From contig CAMBWM010000025.1 in assembly GCA_945871335.1 (NCBI GenBank), forward strand, positions 1-15,415: DNA of 15,415 nt, read 5' to 3'. A model generated the notes under the pieces. That model did no database searches and was not told the origin of the DNA. It saw only the letters and a program-made list of their open reading frames with translations. Source of the DNA: Polaromonas sp. YR568 (GTDB lineage: Bacteria; Pseudomonadota; Gammaproteobacteria; Burkholderiales; Burkholderiaceae). Shown here piece by piece: positions 1 to 8,847 of the stretch; position 1 is the stretch's first letter; every line of letters begins with the position of its first letter. Position numbers and translations under genes: made by a program.

Positions 1-129
1 TACCGCAGTCTGGACGCCTACAAGGCCAGCTTCAACAAAAAGAGCGACGTGATGGTGGTGGACCAGTCTTCAGACTTCTTCAAGGCCATGCGTGGTTCCG
101 GGGGCGGATCCGCCCCTGCCAAAAAATAA
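1..129 (+). CDS. hflC: HflC C-terminal end (partial, 5' end outside window)
   Basis: The window opens inside a reading frame that runs 42 codons to a TAA at 127-129. The tail carries the motif YKASF-KKSDVMVVDQSSDFFKAM and then a short Gly/Ser/Ala/Lys-rich end, which fits the C-terminus of HflC. HflC is the stomatin/prohibitin (SPFH) family membrane protein that pairs with HflK and modulates the FtsH protease in the inner membrane. Only the extreme C-terminus is visible, so no SPFH domain or membrane anchor can be checked. Identity rests on this tail and on the usual Burkholderiales order hflC-hisZ-purA. The gene just downstream is hisZ, about 140 bases away. Confidence 0.85.
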   Translation, partial: YRSLDAYKASFNKKSDVMVVDQSSDFFKAMRGSGGGSAPAKK

Positions 130-235
130 GCTGAAAAGCTACACAGAGCCGGCCGGGTGCACCGGTCTGCACTGCTTTGGCGACTGATTGCGCAGCTTTT
201 CCGTGCTGCAGGGCAAAACCGGGCGCAAGCACCGG

Positions 236-241
236 TAAAAT
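236..241 (+). promoter_or_regulatory. Possible -10 element upstream of hisZ
   Basis: TAAAAT lies 30 bases before the hisZ ATG and matches the sigma-70 -10 consensus at five of six positions. I do not see a good -35 hexamer at the right distance. The rest of the 142-base hflC-hisZ gap holds only a repeated octamer GCACCGGT (159-166 and 229-236) and a weak long-range inverted repeat (133-140 with 194-201). Weak evidence. Confidence 0.25.
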
Positions 242-271
242 CCTTTTTTTACAGCTTATCTGAAGTAACGC

Positions 272-2855
<2,584 letters not shown>

Positions 2856-2910
2856 TTTTTACAGCACTTACTTCGTTTTTTGAACCGCTCTTTTTGATTG
2901 GAAGAACTTC

Positions 2911-3435
2911 ATGTTGACTGAAGACGGCAAACACCTTTACGTGAGCTATGACGAATACCACAACCTGATCGAAAAATTGGCGATCAAGATTTACCAGTCG
3001 GGCTGGGAGTTCGATACGATTTTGTGTCTGGCGCGCGGCGGCATGCGTCCCGGCGACATCCTCTCGCGCGTGTTTGACAAGCCGCTGGCCATCATGTCCA
3101 CCAGTTCTTACCGCGCAGATTCCGGCACGGTGCAGGGCAACCTCGACATCGCCCGCTTCATCACCACGCCCAAGGGCGAGATTGCGGGCCGCGTTTTGCT
3201 GGTCGATGACCTGGCCGACACCGGCCATACCCTCAATGCCGTGATTCACCAACTGCGTACCAACTACAAGCCGATCACCGAGCTGCGCAGCGCCGTTATC
3301 TGGACCAAGGGCGTATCCACCTTCCAGCCCGATTACTCGGTCGACTATCTGTCCACCAACCCCTGGATTCACCAGCCCTTTGAAGGCTATGACGCTTTGC
3401 GTCCTGCGCAACTGATTGAAAAGTGGAAAGTCTGA
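2911..3435 (+). CDS. Type I phosphoribosyltransferase, purine-type
   Basis: A 174-residue type I phosphoribosyltransferase. The PRPP-binding signature LLVDDLADTGHTL lies at about 96-108, with paired Asp99-Asp100, and the PPi-loop-like ARGGMRPGDILS at 41-52. Enzymes of this shape transfer a purine base (hypoxanthine, guanine or xanthine) onto PRPP for salvage. The location directly after purA supports a purine role, but the base specificity cannot be read from the sequence. The C-terminal aromatic-rich part (YSVDYLSTNPWIHQPFEGYD) probably forms the base-binding hood. The ATG at 2911 is preceded by GGAAGAA, a reasonable ribosome binding site. The coding end is 30 bases before metC. Confidence 0.85.
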   Translation: MLTEDGKHLYVSYDEYHNLIEKLAIKIYQSGWEFDTILCLARGGMRPGDILSRVFDKPLAIMSTSSYRADSGTVQGNLDIARFITTPKGEIAGRVLLVDDLADTGHTLNAVIHQLRTNYKPITELRSAVIWTKGVSTFQPDYSVDYLSTNPWIHQPFEGYDALRPAQLIEKWKV

Positions 3436-3452
3436 ACCTGCCCCAAGGTCTG

Positions 3453-3458
3453 TAACAT
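3453..3458 (+). promoter_or_regulatory. -10-like hexamer immediately before metC
   Basis: TAACAT ends seven bases before the metC ATG. If used as a sigma-70 -10 element, transcription would begin at or next to the start codon, giving a leaderless or nearly leaderless mRNA. No strong -35 is visible, so this is suggestive only. Confidence 0.25.
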
Positions 3459-3465
3459 CGGGGTC

Positions 3466-4650
3466 ATGAAAGACCTCAACACCCAGCTCATTCACCACCC
3501 CTACCAGCCGCCGGCCGGTTTTCAAGCTGTTACCGTCCCGGTTCACCGGGCCTCGACGGTGATCTTCCCGAATGTCGCGGCCTTGCGCCAGCGCGACTGG
3601 AAGCACAAAAGCGGCTACACCTACGGCCTGCACGGCACCCCCACCACCTTTGTTCTTGAAGAGCGCATCGCCTCGCTAGAGGGCGGGCGCTACTGCAGCC
3701 TGGTGCCCAGCGGGCTGGCGGCTGTCGCGCTGGTCAACATGGCTATGCTGCGCGCGGGTGACGAACTGCTGCTCCCTGACAACGCCTATGGCCCCAATAA
3801 GACGCTGGCCGAGCATGAAATGCAGGCCTGGGGCATCAGCCATCGCTACTACGATCCGATGGACCCTGAGGACCTGCGGCAAAAGCTGAGCGTCAAAACG
3901 CGGCTGGTGTGGCTGGAAGTACCGGGTTCCATCACGTTGGAGTTTCCCGATATCAAGGCGCTGATTTCTGTCTTGCGTGCGCATCCGGACCAGCATCCTC
4001 TGGGCCGGGTCAGCGTGCTCGACAACACCTGGGGTGCGGGCCTGGCTTTCAATGCCTTTGATCTGGGCGTCGACATCTCTGTTCAGGCGCTGACCAAGTA
4101 CCCCAGCGGCGGCGCCGACGTGCTGATGGGTTCCGTGGTCACGCGCGACGAGGCGCTGCACCATCATTTGCATTCCTGTGAGATGCGGGTGGGCTTTGGC
4201 GTGTCGGGCAATGACGCCGAGGCCGTGCTGCGCGGCTTGCCCAGCATGACACTGCGCTACCAGGCACAAGACGCTGCCACGCGCGCACTTGCCGGCTGGA
4301 TGCAGGGCCAAGCTGCTGTTGCCGAGGTGCGTCACCCGGCCCTGGTCGGTTCGCCGGGGCACGCAAACTGGCTGCGTGACTGCTCGGACGCTGCCTGCCT
4401 ATTTAGCGTCATCTTCAAGCCGGAGATTAGCCAGGCGAAGGTGGACCTGTTTTGCGACAGTCTGCAACTCTTCAAGCTGGGTTACAGCTGGGCCGGTCCC
4501 ATGAGTCTTTGCGCGCCCTATGACGTGCCGTCCATCCGCAGCGCGCCATGGCCGCACCGCGGTGGTTTGGTACGCTTTTCAGTGGGTCTTGAATCAGTGG
4601 CAGACCTGCAGGCTGACTTGTCTCAAGCACTTGCAAAGATCTTAGCCTGA
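3466..4650 (+). CDS. metC: Cystathionine beta-lyase (PLP, Cys/Met metabolism family)
   Basis: A 394-residue fold-type I PLP enzyme of the Cys/Met metabolism family, most like cystathionine beta-lyases, which cleave cystathionine to homocysteine, pyruvate and ammonia in methionine synthesis. Visible landmarks are YTYGLHGTPTT (51-61, phosphate/Tyr region), LVPSGLAA (79-86), the PLP-ring Asp in VLDNTW (Asp186), and the Schiff-base lysine in ALTKYPSGG (Lys211). The C-terminal RFSVGLES motif, which holds the substrate carboxylate-binding Arg, is at roughly 371-378. Related gamma-lyases and synthases share these motifs, so the exact reaction is inferred from the overall match. It starts 30 bases after the phosphoribosyltransferase. 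The leader has no clear Shine-Dalgarno but has a -10-like TAACAT just before the ATG. Confidence 0.88.
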   Translation: MKDLNTQLIHHPYQPPAGFQAVTVPVHRASTVIFPNVAALRQRDWKHKSGYTYGLHGTPTTFVLEERIASLEGGRYCSLVPSGLAAVALVNMAMLRAGDELLLPDNAYGPNKTLAEHEMQAWGISHRYYDPMDPEDLRQKLSVKTRLVWLEVPGSITLEFPDIKALISVLRAHPDQHPLGRVSVLDNTWGAGLAFNAFDLGVDISVQALTKYPSGGADVLMGSVVTRDEALHHHLHSCEMRVGFGVSGNDAEAVLRGLPSMTLRYQAQDAATRALAGWMQGQAAVAEVRHPALVGSPGHANWLRDCSDAACLFSVIFKPEISQAKVDLFCDSLQLFKLGYSWAGPMSLCAPYDVPSIRSAPWPHRGGLVRFSVGLESVADLQADLSQALAKILA

Positions 4651-4688
4651 TGCAGTACAGTGGGGGCTGTCAAACATGAAAGCACTTT

Positions 4689-4874
4689 GTGGCAACACCT
4701 AATTATTCGTACGAAAAACGCCAAAAAGAGCTCGCCAAAAAGCGCAAAAAAGAAGACAAACTCAAGCGCAAAGCCGAAGGTAAGCCTGACGAAGCCGACG
4801 ATGGCTCTGAAGGCGGTGAGGACGGTAGCCTGCCGCAGGCTGAGCCTGGCGCTTCGGACGCCCCTGCGGCCTGA
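4689..4874 (+). CDS. Small lysine-rich hypothetical protein
   Basis: A 61-residue protein with a GTG start. The first half is strongly basic with a helical KRQKELAKKRKKEDKLKRK run (about 9-27). The second half is acidic and Pro/Ala/Gly-rich (DEADDGSEGGEDG, then PQAEPGASDAPAA), so the chain is charge-polarised and probably disordered beyond one helix. Small proteins starting MATPNY-x-x-EKRQ are familiar as a conserved hypothetical family in Burkholderiales, but I know of no function. Coding status is supported by this match and by a clean intrinsic terminator directly downstream. A nearby ATG at 4676 is in another frame. It is separated from metC by 38 bases. Nucleic-acid binding by the basic helix is a guess. 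Confidence 0.7.
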   Translation: MATPNYSYEKRQKELAKKRKKEDKLKRKAEGKPDEADDGSEGGEDGSLPQAEPGASDAPAA

Positions 4875-4892
4875 CAAAGCAGATTCAAAAGC

Positions 4893-4928
4893 AACTGCAG
4901 CGCCCCCCGGGCCCTGCAGTTTTTTTTC
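4893..4928 (+). terminator. Intrinsic terminator after the small lysine-rich gene
   Basis: An 8-bp perfect stem AACTGCAG (4893-4900) / CTGCAGTT (4914-4921) with a GC-rich 13-base loop runs into a T-tract that reaches about 4927. It closes the plus-strand run that begins at hisZ. The selU stop codon lies only two bases further on the opposite strand. Four A residues at 4887-4890 would give a short U-run in the reverse direction, so it may also serve selU. Confidence 0.85.
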
Positions 4929-4929
4929 G

Positions 4930-5985
4930 TCAGGTGCCGCTCAAGGTGTAAGCCAGCGCCTGCATGGCAGCCGCGCTGTGGTCTCTCGGCGCCAGCGGCC
5001 GTGCCGTGCCGTAGTGCTCAAAATTACGCTGCATCGATTGCAGATAGACCGGGTCGTAGTGAACAAGCAGCAGGTCTTTGACCACACCGGCCACGCCACC
5101 CGCACGGGATCGGGCTTGCCAGTCGGCCACCACGGCTTTGCCACGGGCTTCGGTCAGCGCATCCAGTCGCGCGCAAAAGAACTCTATGTCGCGCACAAAA
5201 AAATCATAGTCTTCGAGCAGCAGCTTGACGCGCTCTTCTTCATTCAGCTGCAGGTGCAAACAAGGGCTGCGACGCATGGCGGCCATCAGGCTCTCGGGAA
5301 TCACCACGTTACCTACTTTCTTGCTTTCGCTCTCAATGTAAACAGGCCGCGCTGGGTCAAAGGTCTGCAGCGCTGTCCAGACGAGGGTGTCAAAAGCTTT
5401 TTGGGTGGGCTGCGCTTGTCCAGGAATCAGCCCCAGCACCGAGCTGCGGTGGTTGGCCAGTGCTTCGAGGTCTAGAACTTGCGCGCCCTGCGCGGCCAGC
5501 GCCTGTAAAAAACGAGTCTTGCCCGATCCTGTGGTGCCGCACACCACTTCAAAGTTCAATCGTTCAGACAGTTGCGGCAGGTCGATCACCATGGCGGCGC
5601 GGAAGGCCTTGTAGCCGCCATCAATCAAGGTCACCTTAAAGCCGATCTGGTCAAGAATCAGGGCCAGCGAACCGCTGCGTTTGCCCCCGCGCCAGCAGTA
5701 GACAAGCGGCTTCCAGTCTTTGGGTTTGTCGATGACCTCGCGCTCGATGTGCCCGGCGACGTTGCGCGCGACCATGGCTGCGCCTTGCTTTTTAGCTTCA
5801 AAGGCGTTGACTTGCTTGTACTGCGTACCAACCTGATGGCGCTCGGCGTCCCGCAGGCTGGGCCAGTTGATGGCGCCCGGCAGATGGTCTTCGGCGTACT
5901 CACTCTCGCTGCGGGCATCGATGACGCTTGAGAATTCAGCCAGCCGGTTCAGTGCCTGTTCGGCGGAGATCAGTTGCACGCTCAC
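4930..5985 (-). CDS. selU: tRNA 2-selenouridine synthase (rhodanese + P-loop)
   Basis: SelU/MnmH replaces the sulfur of 2-thiouridine at wobble position 34 of Lys, Glu and Gln tRNAs with selenium from selenophosphate, through a geranylated intermediate. From the GTG at 5985 the product is 351 residues. It has an N-terminal rhodanese domain (VIDARSESEYAEDHLPGAIN at 21-40; catalytic Cys97 in YCWRGGKRSGS) followed by a P-loop domain (CGTTGSGKT, 149-157). Cys97 is also, as I recall, the number of the essential cysteine in the E. coli enzyme, which supports this start. A TTG at 6012 would add nine residues but lies inside tesA. The GTG overlaps the tesA stop as GTGA, implying translational coupling. 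Selenophosphate synthase (selD) is not in the window and should exist elsewhere. Confidence 0.93.
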   Translation of the reverse strand: MSVQLISAEQALNRLAEFSSVIDARSESEYAEDHLPGAINWPSLRDAERHQVGTQYKQVNAFEAKKQGAAMVARNVAGHIEREVIDKPKDWKPLVYCWRGGKRSGSLALILDQIGFKVTLIDGGYKAFRAAMVIDLPQLSERLNFEVVCGTTGSGKTRFLQALAAQGAQVLDLEALANHRSSVLGLIPGQAQPTQKAFDTLVWTALQTFDPARPVYIESESKKVGNVVIPESLMAAMRRSPCLHLQLNEEERVKLLLEDYDFFVRDIEFFCARLDALTEARGKAVVADWQARSRAGGVAGVVKDLLLVHYDPVYLQSMQRNFEHYGTARPLAPRDHSAAAMQALAYTLSGT

Positions 5986-6644
5986 TTCAAAAGCTTTCTC
6001 AATTCTTGCCAAACATTGGCCAGCATGATGGGATGGGCTGACTCATTGGGGTGAATCCGGTCACTTTGAAAAAATTGCAAGGCATTGTCAATATCGGCGA
6101 CACCCTTGAGAAAAAACGGTACCAGCGGCGATTGTGTGGCCTTGGCAACCTTGAGGTACATGGCCTCAAACGCTGCCCTGTAGGCGCTGCCGTAATTGGG
6201 GGGCACCTGCATGCCTAGCAGCAGCACGCGGGCGCCGGCTTTTTGGGCAGCCTGTGTCATGGCCAGCAGGTTTTGTTCGGTCATGTCCATCGGCAGGCCG
6301 CGCAGCGCGTCATTGCCGCCGAGCTCGATGATGACGATCTGAGGCTGATGCTGCTTGAGCAGTCCTGGCAAGCGAGAACGCCCGCCGGAGGTGGTGTCGC
6401 CACTGATGCTGGCATTGATCACCGTGACTGAAGATTTTTCGCTGAGCAGGCGTTTTTGAAGCAAGGCGACCCATCCCGTGCCACGTGCCAGCCCGTATTC
6501 AGCGCTCAAAGAGTCGCCCACCACCAGCAGCCTGAGCGGAGCCGTGGCCGTTGGCGCTGTTTGCGCTTGCACCGTCCAGGGCAGGGCGCTCAGCAGAAAA
6601 AGCAGAGTCACTTTGCGAATTGACTGCCAGACGCGACCACTCAA
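5982..6644 (-). CDS. tesA: TesA-like periplasmic arylesterase/lysophospholipase (SGNH hydrolase)
   Basis: An SGNH/GDSL hydrolase of the TesA (acyl-CoA thioesterase I, protease I, lysophospholipase L1) type, cleaving acyl esters or thioesters in the periplasm. Using the TTG at 6644 the precursor is 220 residues. Its signal peptide has an Arg/Lys n-region, a VTLLFLLSALPW core and a predicted cut after VQA (residue 27). All four SGNH blocks are present: GDSLS (nucleophile Ser45), ISGDTTSGG (Gly82), LGGND (Asn111) and DRIHPN (Asp195, His198). The reading frame stays open far upstream, including an ATG at 6758 that would overlap the divergent ABC gene. The signal peptide argues for 6644, or a GTG at 6611, but the start is uncertain. 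It reads directly into selU and is divergent from the YbbA-like gene, as tesA and ybbA are in E. coli. Confidence 0.9.
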   Translation of the reverse strand: MSGRVWQSIRKVTLLFLLSALPWTVQAQTAPTATAPLRLLVVGDSLSAEYGLARGTGWVALLQKRLLSEKSSVTVINASISGDTTSGGRSRLPGLLKQHQPQIVIIELGGNDALRGLPMDMTEQNLLAMTQAAQKAGARVLLLGMQVPPNYGSAYRAAFEAMYLKVAKATQSPLVPFFLKGVADIDNALQFFQSDRIHPNESAHPIMLANVWQELRKLLK

Positions 6645-6756
6645 CGATCCGGCGCCGGCTTGGGGCTTTTCGGCTGCCAGCCAGCGCCCGGGGCGCTGCT
6701 TGTTACAGTCCCATGTGCTGATGCAAATAGTGCGCGTTTTTACCAAAAAGGCTGTC

Positions 6757-7467
6757 ATGTCCGAAATGAGTTCCGTTGAGAGTTCCGAGGCCGATGCAGT
6801 GCCTATTATTTCCGTCGAGCATGTTTTCAAGAGCGTTACCGACTCAAGCGGCACCTTGCGTATTTTGCGCGATATCCATTTCTTTCTCGCGGCGCGTGAA
6901 ACTGCAGCCATCGTCGGGGCTTCCGGCTCGGGCAAAAGTACCTTGCTGTCCATCATTGCCGGCCTGGACACACCGACTGAAGGCACTGTGCGGTTGGTAG
7001 GTCAAGATATTTTTTCGCTCACCGAAGATGACCGGGCTGCCCTGAGGGCGCAAAAGGTCGGTTTTGTCTTTCAGAGTTTTCAGCTGATGGCCAATTTAAG
7101 TGCCCTTGAAAACGTCATGCTGCCGCTTGAACTGGCCGGCATACGCGGCGCGCGCGCGCAGGCTACGGAGATGCTGGGACGCGTTGGTTTGGGGCAGCGT
7201 CTGGGCCACTACCCGCGTGTTTTGTCCGGCGGCGAGCAGCAGCGCGTGGCGCTGGCCCGCGCCTTCGTGGTCAAGCCCGCCGTTTTACTGGCTGACGAGC
7301 CCACCGGCAGCCTGGACTTTGCCACCGGCGAGACCGTCATGCAGCTCATGTTTGACTTGAACCTGGAACTTGGCACCACGCTGGTTTTGGTCACGCATGA
7401 CCAGGCTATTGCCGAGCGCTGCCAGCGCAAGATCACCATCGAAGCCGGCCAGGTGGTACCGGCCTGA
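6757..7467 (+). CDS. ybbA: ABC transporter ATP-binding protein, YbbA/LolD type
   Basis: A 236-residue ABC ATPase of the LolD/MacB-type (type VII) group. The motifs are complete: Walker A GASGSGKST (54-62, Lys60), Q-loop Gln106, signature LSGGEQQR (156-163), Walker B VLLADEP (176-182, catalytic Glu181), D-loop SLD, and His-loop His214. Such ATPases normally work with an MacB/FtsX-fold permease in lipoprotein or envelope export. The placement back to back with tesA matches E. coli ybbA, whose next gene is the permease ybbP. Here the next gene is rlmB, so the permease must be elsewhere. The ATG at 6757 has AAGG five bases upstream. An in-frame ATG at 6721 is a less likely start because it lacks a ribosome binding site. 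The 112-base divergent gap with tesA contains a TACAGT (6704-6709) that could be a -10. Confidence 0.9.
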   Translation: MSEMSSVESSEADAVPIISVEHVFKSVTDSSGTLRILRDIHFFLAARETAAIVGASGSGKSTLLSIIAGLDTPTEGTVRLVGQDIFSLTEDDRAALRAQKVGFVFQSFQLMANLSALENVMLPLELAGIRGARAQATEMLGRVGLGQRLGHYPRVLSGGEQQRVALARAFVVKPAVLLADEPTGSLDFATGETVMQLMFDLNLELGTTLVLVTHDQAIAERCQRKITIEAGQVVPA

Positions 7468-7486
7468 AGCGTCCGCCCGGGCCGGC

Positions 7487-7492
7487 GATAAT
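7487..7492 (+). promoter_or_regulatory. -10-like hexamer immediately before rlmB
   Basis: GATAAT (five of six matches to TATAAT) ends five bases before the rlmB ATG at 7498, which would put transcription initiation on the start codon. No Shine-Dalgarno is visible in the 30-base gap, in keeping with a leaderless mRNA. The -35 region is weak (CTGAAG, three of six, spacer 17). Confidence 0.35.
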
Positions 7493-7497
7493 TGCCC

Positions 7498-8247
7498 ATG
7501 TCCTCAACACCCAAAGTTTTGTTTGGCTTTCATGCTGTGGGCGTGCGCATTAAAACTGCGCCGCAATCGGTTCTAGAAGTCTTTTTTGATGTGGCGCGCC
7601 GAGACGCGCGCATGCGCCAGTTCACCGACCGTGCCCGCGAAGCTGGCGTGCGGCTGATTGAATCCGACGGTTTGCGTCTGGCCAAAATGGCCGGCAGCCA
7701 CGGTCACCAGGGCGTGGTAGCGCGCGTCAATGCTGTCGCCCAGGTCACCTCGCTGGATGAATTGCTTGAGCAGTTGGAGGCCAGCGGCGTAGCGGCGCCC
7801 CTGTTGCTGGTGCTGGACGGAGTGACTGACCCGCACAACCTGGGCGCTTGTCTGCGCGTGGCTGACGGTGCCGGTGCGCACGCCGTGATCGCCCCCAAAG
7901 ACCATGCCGCCGGCATCAATGCCACCGTGGCCAAAGTGGCCAGCGGTGCGGCTGAGACCATGCCGTACTTCATGGTGACCAACCTGGCGCGTACGCTGGG
8001 TGAGCTCAAGGAGCGCAACATCTGGTGCATAGGTACCAGCGACGATGCCCCCAAAACCATCTACGACGTGGACCTCAAGGGCCCGGTGGCCTTGGTGCTG
8101 GGCGCTGAAGGCGAGGGAATGCGCCAGCTCACGCGCAAAACCTGCGACGAACTCGTCAGCATTCCCATGCACGGCGCGGTGGAAAGCCTGAACGTGTCGG
8201 TGGCCAGCGGTGTCTGCCTTTATGAGGCTCTGCGCCAGCGCCGCTAA
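7498..8247 (+). CDS. rlmB: 23S rRNA (guanosine-2251-2'-O)-methyltransferase
   Basis: RlmB is a SPOUT-class methyltransferase that uses S-adenosylmethionine to methylate the 2'-OH of G2251 in the peptidyl-transferase P-loop of 23S rRNA. The 249-residue product has the N-terminal L30e-like RNA-binding domain (GFHAVGV at the start, HQGVVARV near 70-77). The trefoil-knot catalytic domain has all three motifs: LDGVTDPHNLGACLR (106-120, Asn114 and Arg120), LVLGAEGEGM (199-208) and IPMHGAVESLNVSVASGV (222-239). The ATG at 7498 is preferred over a TTG at 7492, which would add two residues. It follows the ABC gene by 30 bases. It ends 15 bases from the converging chromate transporter gene, with only a 5-bp inverted repeat (8253-8267) between. 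Confidence 0.94.
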   Translation: MSSTPKVLFGFHAVGVRIKTAPQSVLEVFFDVARRDARMRQFTDRAREAGVRLIESDGLRLAKMAGSHGHQGVVARVNAVAQVTSLDELLEQLEASGVAAPLLLVLDGVTDPHNLGACLRVADGAGAHAVIAPKDHAAGINATVAKVASGAAETMPYFMVTNLARTLGELKERNIWCIGTSDDAPKTIYDVDLKGPVALVLGAEGEGMRQLTRKTCDELVSIPMHGAVESLNVSVASGVCLYEALRQRR

Positions 8248-8262
8248 ATCAATCTGAGTAAA

Positions 8263-8847
8263 TCAGACCCAGCCGAACCAGCCTATCAAGGCACCAGCTG
8301 CCAGCAGCCACAAAATATGCAACTTGGTGCGCCAGCAAATCAAAACGGTGACGGCGGTCATCAACCACAGAGGCCAATTATCCAGCGAGTGACCGGTAGT
8401 GGTAGCAAGTATCAGGCTGGTGGACATGATCAGGCCTACCACGATGGGCCCCATGCCTTGTTTGAAAGCGCGCACGCTGCGCAGTTCGCGGTTGCGCTGG
8501 CCCCATTGCGCTGCGTTGTAGGTCAGCAGAGTGCTGGGAATCAACATACCGGCCATGGCCAGAAAAATACCCCACAGGCCGCTCAGATACCCTCCAGCAT
8601 TGAGGCCGACATTCCAGCCCAGCAGAGCGATGAACAGAACATTCGGCCCCGGCGCAGCTTGCGCAATGGCAATCGACGCATTGAACTGGGCCTCCGTGAG
8701 CCAGAGATTGTTGACCACCAAAAAACGGTGCATTTCCGGGATGGTCGCAATTCCACCACCGACGGCCAGCAGTGACAGCGAGAGGTAGTGAAAGAAAAAT
8801 TCCAGCCACTCGGCTGCACCGAAGACCAGTTCCAGCTGCGCGTTCAT
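8263..8847 (-). CDS. chrA: Chromate transporter half-protein, second of pair
   Basis: A 194-residue membrane protein consisting of one CHR domain (chromate ion transporter family). The glycine turn AVGGGIATIPEM (28-39) and the family motif AAPGPNV (64-70) are present, with several hydrophobic segments towards the C-terminus (for example 86-105 and 160-193). Full-length ChrA proteins contain two such domains. Here they are separate genes, the arrangement known as short-chain CHR pairs, in which both halves are needed and sit in the membrane in opposite topologies. Its ATG overlaps the stop of the partner gene as ATGA, which points to coupled translation and fixed stoichiometry. Whether the substrate is chromate, sulfate or another anion cannot be told from sequence. 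Confidence 0.9.
   Translation of the reverse strand: MNAQLELVFGAAEWLEFFFHYLSLSLLAVGGGIATIPEMHRFLVVNNLWLTEAQFNASIAIAQAAPGPNVLFIALLGWNVGLNAGGYLSGLWGIFLAMAGMLIPSTLLTYNAAQWGQRNRELRSVRAFKQGMGPIVVGLIMSTSLILATTTGHSLDNWPLWLMTAVTVLICWRTKLHILWLLAAGALIGWFGWV

Noticed and set aside
2856..2910. T-rich gap after purA considered as a terminator
   Set aside because: There are T-runs but no stem ahead of them, and the next gene follows on the same strand with a good ribosome binding site.
3441..3463. CCCC/GGGG pairing before metC as a possible attenuator
   Set aside because: Four base pairs around a loop of about 15 bases with no T-tract is not credible as a regulatory structure.
4660..5475. A 271-codon plus-strand open frame over the small gene and selU
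   Set aside because: It runs through a clear intrinsic terminator and is antisense to the conserved SelU P-loop domain.
8253..8267. Inverted repeat TCTGA-GTAAA-TCAGA between rlmB and the chromate transporter gene
   Set aside because: A 5-bp AT-containing stem without a T-tract is too weak to call a terminator, and such short repeats occur by chance.
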